From: Candidatus Kapaibacterium sp.
GTDB taxonomy: Bacteria; Bacteroidota; Ignavibacteria; Kapaibacteriales; UBA2268
Reading direction: 5' to 3'
Length of the DNA: 19,689 nt
NCBI GenBank assembly: GCA_938038165.1
Contig: CALHRB010000333.1
Location: forward strand, 1-19,689
The notes below the pieces were generated by a model. The model was not told the origin of the DNA. It was given only the letters and a program-made list of their open reading frames with translations, and made no database searches. Below are positions 1 through 7,738 of this stretch, in pieces. Positions within the stretch are counted from its first letter, which is position 1; each line of letters starts with the position of its first letter. Made by a program: the position numbers and the translations under genes.

Positions 1-2
1 TT

Positions 3-3000
3 TTGAACAAAACTTATACTGCTATTTGTGCAAAAATTAATGAATCCGGCAGATTAATGTATAACCTTGCCACTGATGTATATAGTTTTGGAATCAAGTT
101 ATCAGAAGAAAAGGACCTCAATGTAGGATTTTTTTTGGATAATATTTTGACTGATTTGAGTGTAGATGAATTAATAAATTCTGATAAATTCTATAAACAC
201 GTTCAAGATTTAGAAGTTAATTTCAAACTTTTATTTACAAAAAATGGACTTGTAAATAAAAACCTGAAAAAGAAAAGCAAAATGATTGATGAAGAAGAAT
301 CTATTTTGAATATTTATGGAGAAAAATTATTAAACCTGCTAAATTTTCTTAAAAATATTAACGACTTTAAAATTGATGAAAAAGTAATCGAGTTCTCAAG
401 AACTCTTCTGGAAATTGTCAAAGATGTAAATGAATTAGTTGAAGAAGAAAAACAGGAAATCAATGGGTTGGACTTTGACGATTTATTGATTAAAACCAGA
501 GAATTGCTGAAAAACAAATATATATTGGGAAAGGTAAGAAGGAATATTGATTATCTCCTTGTTGATGAATTTCAGGACACAAATTTTATTCAATATGATA
601 TCATTAAAGACATTATTACCGAATTAGCTGAAGATAAAATCGAACCCATCACAACTCAATTATTTATTGTTGGCGATGCAAAGCAAAGCATTTATGGTTT
701 TAGAAATTCAGATGTAAGGGTTTTCAATCAAGCCTTGACAGACATAAAAAAAATTAATCAAAAGAAATTAGAAGCGGCACTAATTAGTGATTACTTTGAT
801 TTGGGTAACCAATTTGAAAAAGCACAGAACGAAGCAGAGGCGCAAGGTGATATAAAGCTAACAGCTACATTCCGACTTCAGCCAGTAATAGCATCTTTTG
901 TTGATATAGTTTGTGGAAATTTAATGAAGGGTTCTGATAATTTATATGATATTAAATATGAACCCTTCATTTGTGCAAGGAATATAGAATCTGTTCAGAA
1001 TAATATAGACTCAGAAAAAAAATGGCAGGGAGCAGTAGGTTTTTTAATTTCAATTCAAAAGTCAAACGATGATGATGAAGATTCTGAGGAATCAACAGAT
1101 GAAGCTGAAGCCATCACAAAATTTATATTGAATGCTGTTAATGGTAAAAATCCGCTTCAAATTATGGACAAAAATGGAAATATGAAAAATGTTCAATATA
1201 AAGATATTGCGGTTTTATCAAGAAAAAGAGCTGGATTTTCTTCACTTGCAGAATCATTTCTTAATTATAACATCCCTTTTGTTATTCATAGCGGAAGCGG
1301 TTTCTATCAAACTCAGGAAATTACAGATATCATCTCTTTTCTAAAATTCATACATAATCAAAATGATGACTTATCTTTGGTAGCATTACTGAGATCTCCT
1401 TTCTTTGATATAGATGACATAACATTATTGAATTTATCAAGAATAAAGGGAGAAACTTACTGGAAAAAATTACAAAACTACACAGAAAAAGAAAACTTTG
1501 ATATATACTCAAACACACTCAGAGCATATTCGATTTTAAAAAAATATATAACTTTAACAGATAGGATTCCAATTTATAATCTAATCGGTAAATTTTTGCA
1601 AGATACTGCTTGGTTCGGAACTTTAAATAATAAATCCGGTGAAAAACAAAAAGTGGCAAATATTGAAAAATTCATGAATTTCACTCGTGATTACGAATCA
1701 AGAGGTTTCAGAAATTTTTATGATTTCATTAACGAAGTTAATTTTATAAGCGAAAACGAGATTGATGAGAGTGAGTCAGTGCTAATAACAGACGAAGATG
1801 TCGTAAACGTAATGACAATTCATGCTTCAAAAGGATTAGAATTTCCAGTAGTTATTTTACAGGGAACTAATTCTGATGTTAAGAAAAATGAAAAATTTAT
1901 TGTCTCTTCTGAATTAGGGCTGTGGTTTCCTGTTCAAATGCAGAATGAAAACAATTTTTTGGAAGAATGTGTTTCACCTTCTTATTTAATAGCAAAAGAG
2001 GAAAGAAATAATATCGATCTGGCAGAACAGAAGAGAGTCCTTTATGTTGCTTTGACAAGAGCCAAAGATTGTTTAATCATTTCTGGTAAATTAAAATTAA
2101 AGAATCAAGGGGAAATTATAAAACCAACTGGTTTTCTTAAAATGATTATTGAATCATTAAAATTAGATATTAATGATTTTAGATATTCAGAAAAAAAAGA
2201 ACTTACCAATAATCTAAAAATACTCGTAAATAATTATCCCGTCGAAATTCAACATATTTTTTATGTCAATAATATTCAGAATAATAATGAAATAAAATAT
2301 GTCGCTCCCAAAGAAAACAAAGAAGAATTTGATCGAATTATAAATTTAAAGGAAATATCCTCTCAAATAGAATACTTGAACTTTTCCCCATCAAAAATTC
2401 AAAATTTTAATGATAATGAAATATATTACAGAAAAAAATATCTTCTTGGTTTGCCTGATGAAAGCGAAGGCAATTTTGTGTTTTTTAAGGACGATGAACC
2501 TGACGAAACGAGCGGAACGATTTACGGAACCCTATTTCATCAAGTAATGGAAAAAATCAGCAACTGGCTGAAAAGCAATCTTGAAATAAATATTAGTGAA
2601 TTAAAAAAAATAATTGATGGATTAATCCCTTTTAATTTGATAAATTCAAAAAATTTGGCTGAAAATCTGTTTCTGGAATGTGAAAAAGTTGCAAATACCA
2701 GATTTATCAGAGATAATTTTTCAAATATAATTGCCGGAGAAACCGAATATTACCTTACAATGCCAATAAATAATGATTTTTTGGAGACAAAAATAGATTT
2801 ACTTTTGAAAAACGATGAAGATTACTTTGAAATTTGGGATTGGAAAACTAATACCATTAAGGATAATGAACACAAAAAAAGATTAATTACTCATTATGAA
2901 TTACAGATGAAGATATATGCTTTTTTAATTTCCAGGATCTATAACCAGAAAGAATATATTTCAAGGTTGCTTTTCACAAAACTTGCCGGTCATAACGTTG

Positions 3001-3101
3001 AAGAAAATGAGTGGACCCATAAATATATCTGGACAAAAAACGAATTAGATCTCTTTGAAAGTGAGTTGATTGAAAAAATTGAAGCAATTCCAAGATTTTG
3101 A
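3..3101 (+). CDS. addA: ATP-dependent helicase/nuclease subunit A (AddA-like), 5'-truncated by the window edge
   Basis: Superfamily 1 helicase with a C-terminal RecB-type nuclease domain, which in AddAB complexes resects double-strand breaks before RecA loading. Visible residues, counted from the first codon in the window: motif II DEFQDT at 188-193, motif III GDAKQSIYGFR at 224-234, motif IV TFRLQP at 289-294, motif V (TIHASKGLEFP) at about 605-615 and motif VI LYVALTRAKD at 680-689. The nuclease domain shows GTLFH (His846), KIDLL (Asp932), DWKT (Asp946, Lys948) and Gln968. The Walker A motif is missing because the gene begins before the window, so the TTG at position 3 is only an in-frame codon. 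The segment FSPSKIQNF, which in related nucleases leads into an iron-sulfur Cys, has no Cys here, as expected for AddA rather than AddB. An acidic linker (DDDEDSEES) lies near residue 360. RecB-like proteins are the alternative; the Bacteroidetes-like context favours AddA. Confidence 0.88.
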   Translation: MNKTYTAICAKINESGRLMYNLATDVYSFGIKLSEEKDLNVGFFLDNILTDLSVDELINSDKFYKHVQDLEVNFKLLFTKNGLVNKNLKKKSKMIDEEESILNIYGEKLLNLLNFLKNINDFKIDEKVIEFSRTLLEIVKDVNELVEEEKQEINGLDFDDLLIKTRELLKNKYILGKVRRNIDYLLVDEFQDTNFIQYDIIKDIITELAEDKIEPITTQLFIVGDAKQSIYGFRNSDVRVFNQALTDIKKINQKKLEAALISDYFDLGNQFEKAQNEAEAQGDIKLTATFRLQPVIASFVDIVCGNLMKGSDNLYDIKYEPFICARNIESVQNNIDSEKKWQGAVGFLISIQKSNDDDEDSEESTDEAEAITKFILNAVNGKNPLQIMDKNGNMKNVQYKDIAVLSRKRAGFSSLAESFLNYNIPFVIHSGSGFYQTQEITDIISFLKFIHNQNDDLSLVALLRSPFFDIDDITLLNLSRIKGETYWKKLQNYTEKENFDIYSNTLRAYSILKKYITLTDRIPIYNLIGKFLQDTAWFGTLNNKSGEKQKVANIEKFMNFTRDYESRGFRNFYDFINEVNFISENEIDESESVLITDEDVVNVMTIHASKGLEFPVVILQGTNSDVKKNEKFIVSSELGLWFPVQMQNENNFLEECVSPSYLIAKEERNNIDLAEQKRVLYVALTRAKDCLIISGKLKLKNQGEIIKPTGFLKMIIESLKLDINDFRYSEKKELTNNLKILVNNYPVEIQHIFYVNNIQNNNEIKYVAPKENKEEFDRIINLKEISSQIEYLNFSPSKIQNFNDNEIYYRKKYLLGLPDESEGNFVFFKDDEPDETSGTIYGTLFHQVMEKISNWLKSNLEINISELKKIIDGLIPFNLINSKNLAENLFLECEKVANTRFIRDNFSNIIAGETEYYLTMPINNDFLETKIDLLLKNDEDYFEIWDWKTNTIKDNEHKKRLITHYELQMKIYAFLISRIYNQKEYISRLLFTKLAGHNVEENEWTHKYIWTKNELDLFESELIEKIEAIPRF

Positions 3102-3165
3102 TTGGTATTGTTTTTGACAGAATCTAAAAAATTAACCCATAAAATTAATAAAAAAAATTAGTTAA

Positions 3166-4290
3166 ATGAAAATTGCATTAATAACTGGGATTACAGGACA
3201 AGACGGTTCATATCTTGCAGAATATTTGTTAAACCTGGGTTATGAAGTTCATGGTTTAATACGAAGGGCAAGCACTTTTAACACCCACAGAATAGAACAT
3301 TTATACAAAGATCCCAAAAATTATCCAGAAACCAAACTTAAGTTGCATTATGGCGACCTTTCAGATTCCGGACAGCTGACAGACTTAATTTATAATATTA
3401 AACCTGATGAAATCTATAATCTGGGTGCTCAAACGCATATTAGGGTTTCTTTTGATATGCCCGAATATACTGGCAATGTTTCTGCACTTGGAACGGTGAG
3501 ACTTCTCGAATCAATAAGACGAAGCGGAATAAAAACGAGGTTTTATCAGGCTTCCTCATCAGAAATGTTTGGCGACAGTCCGCCGCCACAAAACGAGCAA
3601 ACACCCTTCAGACCAAATAGCCCATATGCTATATCAAAATTATATTCATATTGGACAACAGTTAATTATCGTAGAGCATATAATTTATTTGCATCAAATG
3701 GTATTTTTTTTAATCACGAAAGCCCAAGACGTGGAGAAATTTTCGTTACAAGAAAGATTACTAGAGCTTTAGCTCGTTTGATAAAAGGCTTGCAAAAGAA
3801 ACTCTTTCTTGGAAACATTGAGGCTAAACGTGACTGGGGTTACGCACCGGAATATATTGAAATTATGCACAGAATCTTACAGTTGGACTCACCTGATGAT
3901 TTTGTCGTTGGAACCGGTGAAAGTCATAAAGTATCGGAATTTCTTCAAATTGCCTTCGAATATTGTGGGATCGAACTTGAGTGGAAAAGGCAGGACGAAA
4001 TTTATTCAGGTATTATTAAAAGTATCGAAAATTCAGTCTCGGATTACATAGAAATCGGACAAGAAGTTGTTTCGTTCGATAAAAAATATATACGACCGGC
4101 TGATGTTCATGATTTAGTTGCTGATTTTTCCAAAATAAAGAAGATTCTGAACTGGGAACCTAAAATCAAATTTAAGGACTTAGTAAAAATTATGTGTGAC
4201 TTCGATTTGATAGCTGTGGGCTTAAAACCAAAAATGGAAGGTATCAAAAAATTAGAAAAAATTGGGTTTAACTGGACTAAGCACAATTAA
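3166..4290 (+). CDS. gmd: GDP-mannose 4,6-dehydratase
   Basis: This 374-residue cytoplasmic enzyme converts GDP-D-mannose to GDP-4-keto-6-deoxy-D-mannose, the first step to GDP-L-fucose and related 6-deoxyhexoses. It is an extended short-chain dehydrogenase. The NADP-binding glycine motif GITGQDGSYLAEYL is at residues 8-21, the catalytic SSSEMFG with Ser131/Ser132 and Glu133 follows, and YAISK gives Tyr154 and Lys158. RDWGYAPEYIE (222-232) and TGESHKVSEFL (250-260) are family signatures, and RPADVHDLVAD near the C terminus belongs to the substrate-binding part. Length is normal for the family. The ATG at 3166 sits 64 bases after the helicase stop with no clear Shine-Dalgarno, and the protein starts directly with the Rossmann strand, so the start is well supported. 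The gene for the next enzyme of the pathway starts 13 bases downstream, implying one transcript. Confidence 0.95.
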   Translation: MKIALITGITGQDGSYLAEYLLNLGYEVHGLIRRASTFNTHRIEHLYKDPKNYPETKLKLHYGDLSDSGQLTDLIYNIKPDEIYNLGAQTHIRVSFDMPEYTGNVSALGTVRLLESIRRSGIKTRFYQASSSEMFGDSPPPQNEQTPFRPNSPYAISKLYSYWTTVNYRRAYNLFASNGIFFNHESPRRGEIFVTRKITRALARLIKGLQKKLFLGNIEAKRDWGYAPEYIEIMHRILQLDSPDDFVVGTGESHKVSEFLQIAFEYCGIELEWKRQDEIYSGIIKSIENSVSDYIEIGQEVVSFDKKYIRPADVHDLVADFSKIKKILNWEPKIKFKDLVKIMCDFDLIAVGLKPKMEGIKKLEKIGFNWTKHN

Positions 4291-4303
4291 TATTTTGTTC
4301 ATT

Positions 4304-5788
4304 ATGACATTTAATTTTAATAAGGAATCTAAAATTTATGTTGCCGGTCACAGAGGTTTGGTCGGCTCTGCCATCTTAGATTTATTAAAAAAGAGAGGCT
4401 ACCAAAATTTAATCTATCGGGAAAAGGAACAACTGGATTTAAGAAGACAAGCAGAGGTCGAGGCATTTTTTAACAAGGAGAAACCTGAATTTCTTTTTAT
4501 TGCGGCTGCAAAGGTTGGCGGTATTCTTGCCAATAAGACTTACAAAGCTGAATTTATCTATGATAATTTGGCAATTAGTTCGAATTTGATTAATTCAGCC
4601 TATTCTTGTGGCGTGAAAAAGTTAATTAACCTTGGTTCTTCGTGTATTTATCCTGCGGATGCCCCCCAGCCACTGAAAGAAGAATACCTTTTGACCGGTA
4701 AACCCGAAAAGACTAACGAACCTTATGCGATAGCCAAAATTGCAGGTCTAAAATTGTGTCAGTTCTATAACGAACAATATGGAACTGATTATCTTACCTT
4801 AATGCCGCCCAATCTTTATGGTTTAAATGATAAATTCAATTTGGAAACTTCTCATTTTATTCCGGCAATCCTCAGGAAATTTGCTCTTGCCAGAGCATTA
4901 CAGGATAATAATTTTATTTTTATAAAAAAAGATTTAGTGTTACATCCAATTGGTTTTGGCTTAGATTATAATTTGGATTTAACCAGAATTGAAAAAATTG
5001 AAGAACTGCTTGAAAAACTCGGAATAACGAGAGAATATATAAAATTGTGGGGGAGCGGCAAACCAAGGCGTGAATTTCTTGCAGTTGAAGATTTGGCTGA
5101 TGCTATGCTATACTTTATGGAAAATGTAAGTTTCAGGGATAGCGGTGAATTTGTTAACATTGGTTACCAGAGAGATTATACAATTGCCGAAGCAGCTGAT
5201 ATAATGAAAAAGATAACTGATTACAAAGGGGAAATAGTTTTTGATGAAACTTATCCCGATGGAGTCTTCCAAAAAAAACTTAACACAATCAAAGCTGAAA
5301 GACTTGGCTGGAAACCAAAAATAAAATTTGAAGATGGACTTCAAAGACTTTACTCATCTGTTTTAAAAAAAATTGGAGAAATTATGACTACGAAAGAGAT
5401 ACTTGAAAAATATAAAACCATAGTAGTCTATGGTATGTCAACCAATCCCGCAAAACCAGCGAATGAAGTTCCTCATTATATGATGGCACGAGGATATAAG
5501 ATTATTCCACTAAATCCTATGACTGAAGAAATAGACGGGCTAAAATGTTACAAAAGCCTAAAAGATATACCTGATGAAATCGATATTCTTGATGTTTTTA
5601 GACGTTCCGAGGATTGCCTTGCAGTAGTCGAGGAAGCTGTTGAACGAAGGAATTCTCGTGGGGATATAAAAGTTATATGGTTACAACTTGGAATTATTAA
5701 TAATGAAGCCAAGAAATTGGCTGAAGAAAACGGCATTGAGTTTATTCAAGATAAATGCATTAAAATTGAATATAATATTAATTTTTAA
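4304..5788 (+). CDS. fcl: GDP-L-fucose synthase joined in frame to a YccU-type CoA-binding protein
   Basis: Residues 1-356 are GDP-L-fucose synthase, which epimerises and reduces the Gmd product to GDP-L-fucose. They show the GHRGLVG nucleotide loop (15-21), GSSCIYP with Ser112/Ser113 and Cys114, YAIAK (Tyr141, Lys145) and His184 in TSHFIP. An extra segment of about 45 residues (198-245) precedes the LWGSGKPRREF motif; I recall similar inserts in longer Fcl proteins of Bacteroidetes. From Met361 (base 5384) to the end lie 134 residues matching a whole stand-alone CoA_binding_2 (YccU) protein: IVVYGMSTNPAKPANEVPHY, then IIPLNP, DVFRRSE, WLQLGI and DKC. The joint falls in an A8 run (5365-5372), and Met361 has its own GGAG ribosome-binding site. 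The polypeptide may therefore be a true fusion, two proteins, or a one-base artefact. ATG 4304 is preferred over an upstream TTG at 4262, which would overlap gmd and add residues unlike the family. Confidence 0.85.
   Translation: MTFNFNKESKIYVAGHRGLVGSAILDLLKKRGYQNLIYREKEQLDLRRQAEVEAFFNKEKPEFLFIAAAKVGGILANKTYKAEFIYDNLAISSNLINSAYSCGVKKLINLGSSCIYPADAPQPLKEEYLLTGKPEKTNEPYAIAKIAGLKLCQFYNEQYGTDYLTLMPPNLYGLNDKFNLETSHFIPAILRKFALARALQDNNFIFIKKDLVLHPIGFGLDYNLDLTRIEKIEELLEKLGITREYIKLWGSGKPRREFLAVEDLADAMLYFMENVSFRDSGEFVNIGYQRDYTIAEAADIMKKITDYKGEIVFDETYPDGVFQKKLNTIKAERLGWKPKIKFEDGLQRLYSSVLKKIGEIMTTKEILEKYKTIVVYGMSTNPAKPANEVPHYMMARGYKIIPLNPMTEEIDGLKCYKSLKDIPDEIDILDVFRRSEDCLAVVEEAVERRNSRGDIKVIWLQLGIINNEAKKLAEENGIEFIQDKCIKIEYNINF
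5365..5387 (+). other. A8 slip site plus internal ribosome-binding site and start at the fcl/CoA-binding junction
   Basis: Bases 5361-5372 read T4A8, with zero-frame codons TTA AAA AAA ATT, so the A AAA AAA heptamer lies in the phase used by -1 slippery sites. GGAG at 5375-5378 stands five bases before ATG 5384. Reading with one A fewer gives the Fcl ending KKLEKL and a TGA at 5385-5387 that overlaps the ATG as ATGA, a classic coupled stop-start. With one A more, the frame stops about 11 codons further on, after NWRNYDYERDT. Confidence 0.55.
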
Positions 5789-5827
5789 ACATTTTAGATG
5801 AAGACATTCAGGTTTTACTAAAAAAGA

Positions 5828-6358
5828 TCATTTTACTGAAAAATTCTTTATTTCTGTCAATGTAAATAATGATATAAGTTGGATGCCGGCGTTTGAAAGA
5901 TTTTCCTTTCCGCCGGCTTCTCTATCTATAACACAAACTGCAGAATTAATAACAGCCCCTTCTTTTCGCAAATCTTCAACACTTTTGATGATTTGTCCAC
6001 CGCTTGTAACAACGTCTTCGACCACTAAAACTTTCATACCGCTAATTTTAATGCCTTCGGCCAGCTTTTTTGTTCCGTATTCCTTGGCTTTTTTACGAAC
6101 AAAAACCTGTGCCTTGCCTAATTTAATAGATAAAACAGTAGCAATTGGAATACCACCGGTTTCTAAGCCTGCTAATATTTCGAAATCAGTTGGTATAATT
6201 TGTAGAAGATGGTTAGCAATTTCATTTAAAAGCAATGGTTGGCACTCGAACTGGTACTTATCGAAATATTCATTACTGACAGCACCTGACCTCAGGACAA
6301 ATTTTCCGGTAAGATAAGAAACATTAAAAATTTCTTTGGCTAATTCTTCTTTGTTCAT
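5828..6358 (-). CDS. pyrE: Orotate phosphoribosyltransferase
   Basis: This 176-residue enzyme of de novo pyrimidine synthesis joins orotate and PRPP to give orotidine 5'-phosphate. The PRPP-binding motif VLVVEDVVTSGG is at residues 110-121, and the flexible-loop segment VRKKAKEYGTKK (87-98) carries the conserved lysines. LAGLETGGIPIA (62-73) is the usual strand-and-loop before it. The length fits the short PyrE type. ATG 6358 begins the expected N-terminal helix (KEELAKEIFNVSYLTGKF), whose end is a known PyrE pattern. The start lies eight bases after the stop of the M28 peptidase gene and lacks a Shine-Dalgarno, so it is probably translated by coupling from an operon transcript. It converges on the fcl-CoA-binding gene with 39 bases between. 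I see no hairpin terminator in that gap. Confidence 0.93.
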   Translation of the reverse strand: MNKEELAKEIFNVSYLTGKFVLRSGAVSNEYFDKYQFECQPLLLNEIANHLLQIIPTDFEILAGLETGGIPIATVLSIKLGKAQVFVRKKAKEYGTKKLAEGIKISGMKVLVVEDVVTSGGQIIKSVEDLRKEGAVINSAVCVIDREAGGKENLSNAGIQLISLFTLTEIKNFSVK

Positions 6359-6366
6359 AATTTAGT

Positions 6367-7725
6367 TTATATGTCAGCATATAAAAAGACTGCGATGGCA
6401 ATAGCAGCAATACATTTATTTAAGTCCTTCGGGTCAATTTTGTCAGGAGTATCAGAATCTGCGTGATGATACCAAAAATATCTGCCGCTGTCATCAGTAT
6501 TGAAGGTCATTGCGGGGATTCCAAGTTTGTGCATTGGGTCAATATCAACTCCCCAACCCCCTTTGTAAATCGAAAAATTAGGTTCAACCTGAGCTAAAAA
6601 AGGTTGGAAAGTGCTGACAATATCGAACAATGAGTCAGGTCCTCTAAAACCAATAGACTTTGGCGAAAAAACCCCTGCATCAAATTCCAGCATTAAATGG
6701 TGCTTTTCGTGTTTATGTTTTTCAGCATAATATTTACCACCTCTTGAACCATTTTCTTCGTTAGCCCACATCACAACCCTTATAGTTCTTTTGGGTTTTA
6801 ATCCAAGTTTTTTTAATAATTTAACAGCCTGCCATGTTGCAATACAGCCCCCGGCATCATCTTGAGCCCCTGTTCCTGCATCCCAGGAATCAATATGGCC
6901 ACCGATGGCAATAATTTCTCCGGGAACCATACTGCCTATGATTTCACCCATTACATTATATGAAAGTTTATCAGGTTCTGTTCTTGCTTCAAGAAAAAGG
7001 TGAATAACAGGTTCTTGACCACGGTTTTGCATTCTTTGAAGCATTTCGGCATCCTCGAGAGTAATAGCCCCGTGGGGTATTTTCGGGATAGAATCCACAT
7101 AATCAGCAACTGAACCAGTGTGAGGGAGTTGAAACCCGATTGGACTGACTGATCTGACAAGGCTGGCTACTGCACCTGCTTCAGCGGCTTTCAAGTGTCC
7201 TGACCATCTGAATTGAACTGCTTGTCCATAATGAATGAATGGAACGTTATAAACAACGATTTTGCCCTTTGCTTCATTAGCTTTGTTTTGTAAATCTTCA
7301 AATGAATTTACAACCAGGACAGGAGCAGTTATTCCTTCTACTGGAGTTGCAATTGAACCACCATAGCTCATGAAATTCATTTTGGATTTGCGTGGAGAAA
7401 TCAGACTGCAGGATTCATTTCCTCTGATCCAGACAGGAACCATAACTTCATCCCGTTGGATGTTATCAAGCCCATCTGATTTCATTTGTTCGGTAATCCA
7501 GTTTAGAGCCTTCTCGAGATTGTCGCTTCCGCTTAATCGCGGACCAAAGGTATCGCACATATATGCAAGGCGTTCCCACGCGGAGCTGTCCTTCATTGCT
7601 TCATCTATTATCATTCTAACAATGCCAGAGTACTTAGCATCTAAATTTACCTCATTAACCTCGGCTTTTAGGTTTGTCAAAAAGATACAGCCAATAAAAA
7701 ATATAAGATGAGTATAAGTTTTCAC
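6367..7725 (-). CDS. Secreted M28-family zinc metallopeptidase (carboxypeptidase Q-like)
   Basis: Exported di-zinc aminopeptidase or dipeptidase of 452 residues. A signal peptide (KTYTHLIFFIGCIFLTNLKA) occupies residues 2-21. A protease-associated (PA) insert follows at roughly 132-195 (APVLVVNSFEDL to AAEAGAVASLVR). The M28 catalytic domain shows GGHIDSWD (His277, Asp279), AQDDAGG (Asp289/Asp290), ANEENGS (Glu323/Glu324), LEFDAG (Asp349) and WYHHADSDTPDKID (His420 or His421), so the metal ligands and the general base are all present. I chose GTG 7725 because it puts the signal peptide first and is preceded by AGAGG at seven bases. The open frame extends 46 codons further upstream, but only through the 3' end of the C69 gene. 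The family cleaves short peptides. Context with a C69 dipeptidase and a possible peptide transporter supports a peptide-degrading role in the periplasm or outside the cell; the exact substrate is inferred. Confidence 0.88.
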   Translation of the reverse strand: MKTYTHLIFFIGCIFLTNLKAEVNEVNLDAKYSGIVRMIIDEAMKDSSAWERLAYMCDTFGPRLSGSDNLEKALNWITEQMKSDGLDNIQRDEVMVPVWIRGNESCSLISPRKSKMNFMSYGGSIATPVEGITAPVLVVNSFEDLQNKANEAKGKIVVYNVPFIHYGQAVQFRWSGHLKAAEAGAVASLVRSVSPIGFQLPHTGSVADYVDSIPKIPHGAITLEDAEMLQRMQNRGQEPVIHLFLEARTEPDKLSYNVMGEIIGSMVPGEIIAIGGHIDSWDAGTGAQDDAGGCIATWQAVKLLKKLGLKPKRTIRVVMWANEENGSRGGKYYAEKHKHEKHHLMLEFDAGVFSPKSIGFRGPDSLFDIVSTFQPFLAQVEPNFSIYKGGWGVDIDPMHKLGIPAMTFNTDDSGRYFWYHHADSDTPDKIDPKDLNKCIAAIAIAVFLYADI

Positions 7726-7732
7726 AATAGTA

Positions 7733-7738
7733 CCTCTA
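7733..7738 (-). promoter_or_regulatory. Ribosome-binding site that sets the GTG start of the M28 peptidase
   Basis: On the minus strand these bases read TAGAGG. The TAG is the stop codon of the upstream C69 gene, and AGAGG ends seven bases before GTG 7725. The stop and the ribosome-binding site are thus one element, which suggests translational coupling and supports the non-ATG start. Confidence 0.6.

Noticed and set aside
3..5. TTG at base 3 as the true start of the helicase gene
   Set aside because: SF1 helicases need Walker A and motif Ia before DEFQDT, and they are absent downstream of base 3, so the gene must begin outside the window.
4262..4303. Upstream TTG start for fcl
   Set aside because: It would overlap the end of gmd and add 14 residues unlike the family; ATG 4304 precedes the Rossmann strand.
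5883..6317. Long plus-strand frame opposite pyrE
   Set aside because: pyrE on the other strand has every family motif; the opposite frame shows no recognisable protein features.
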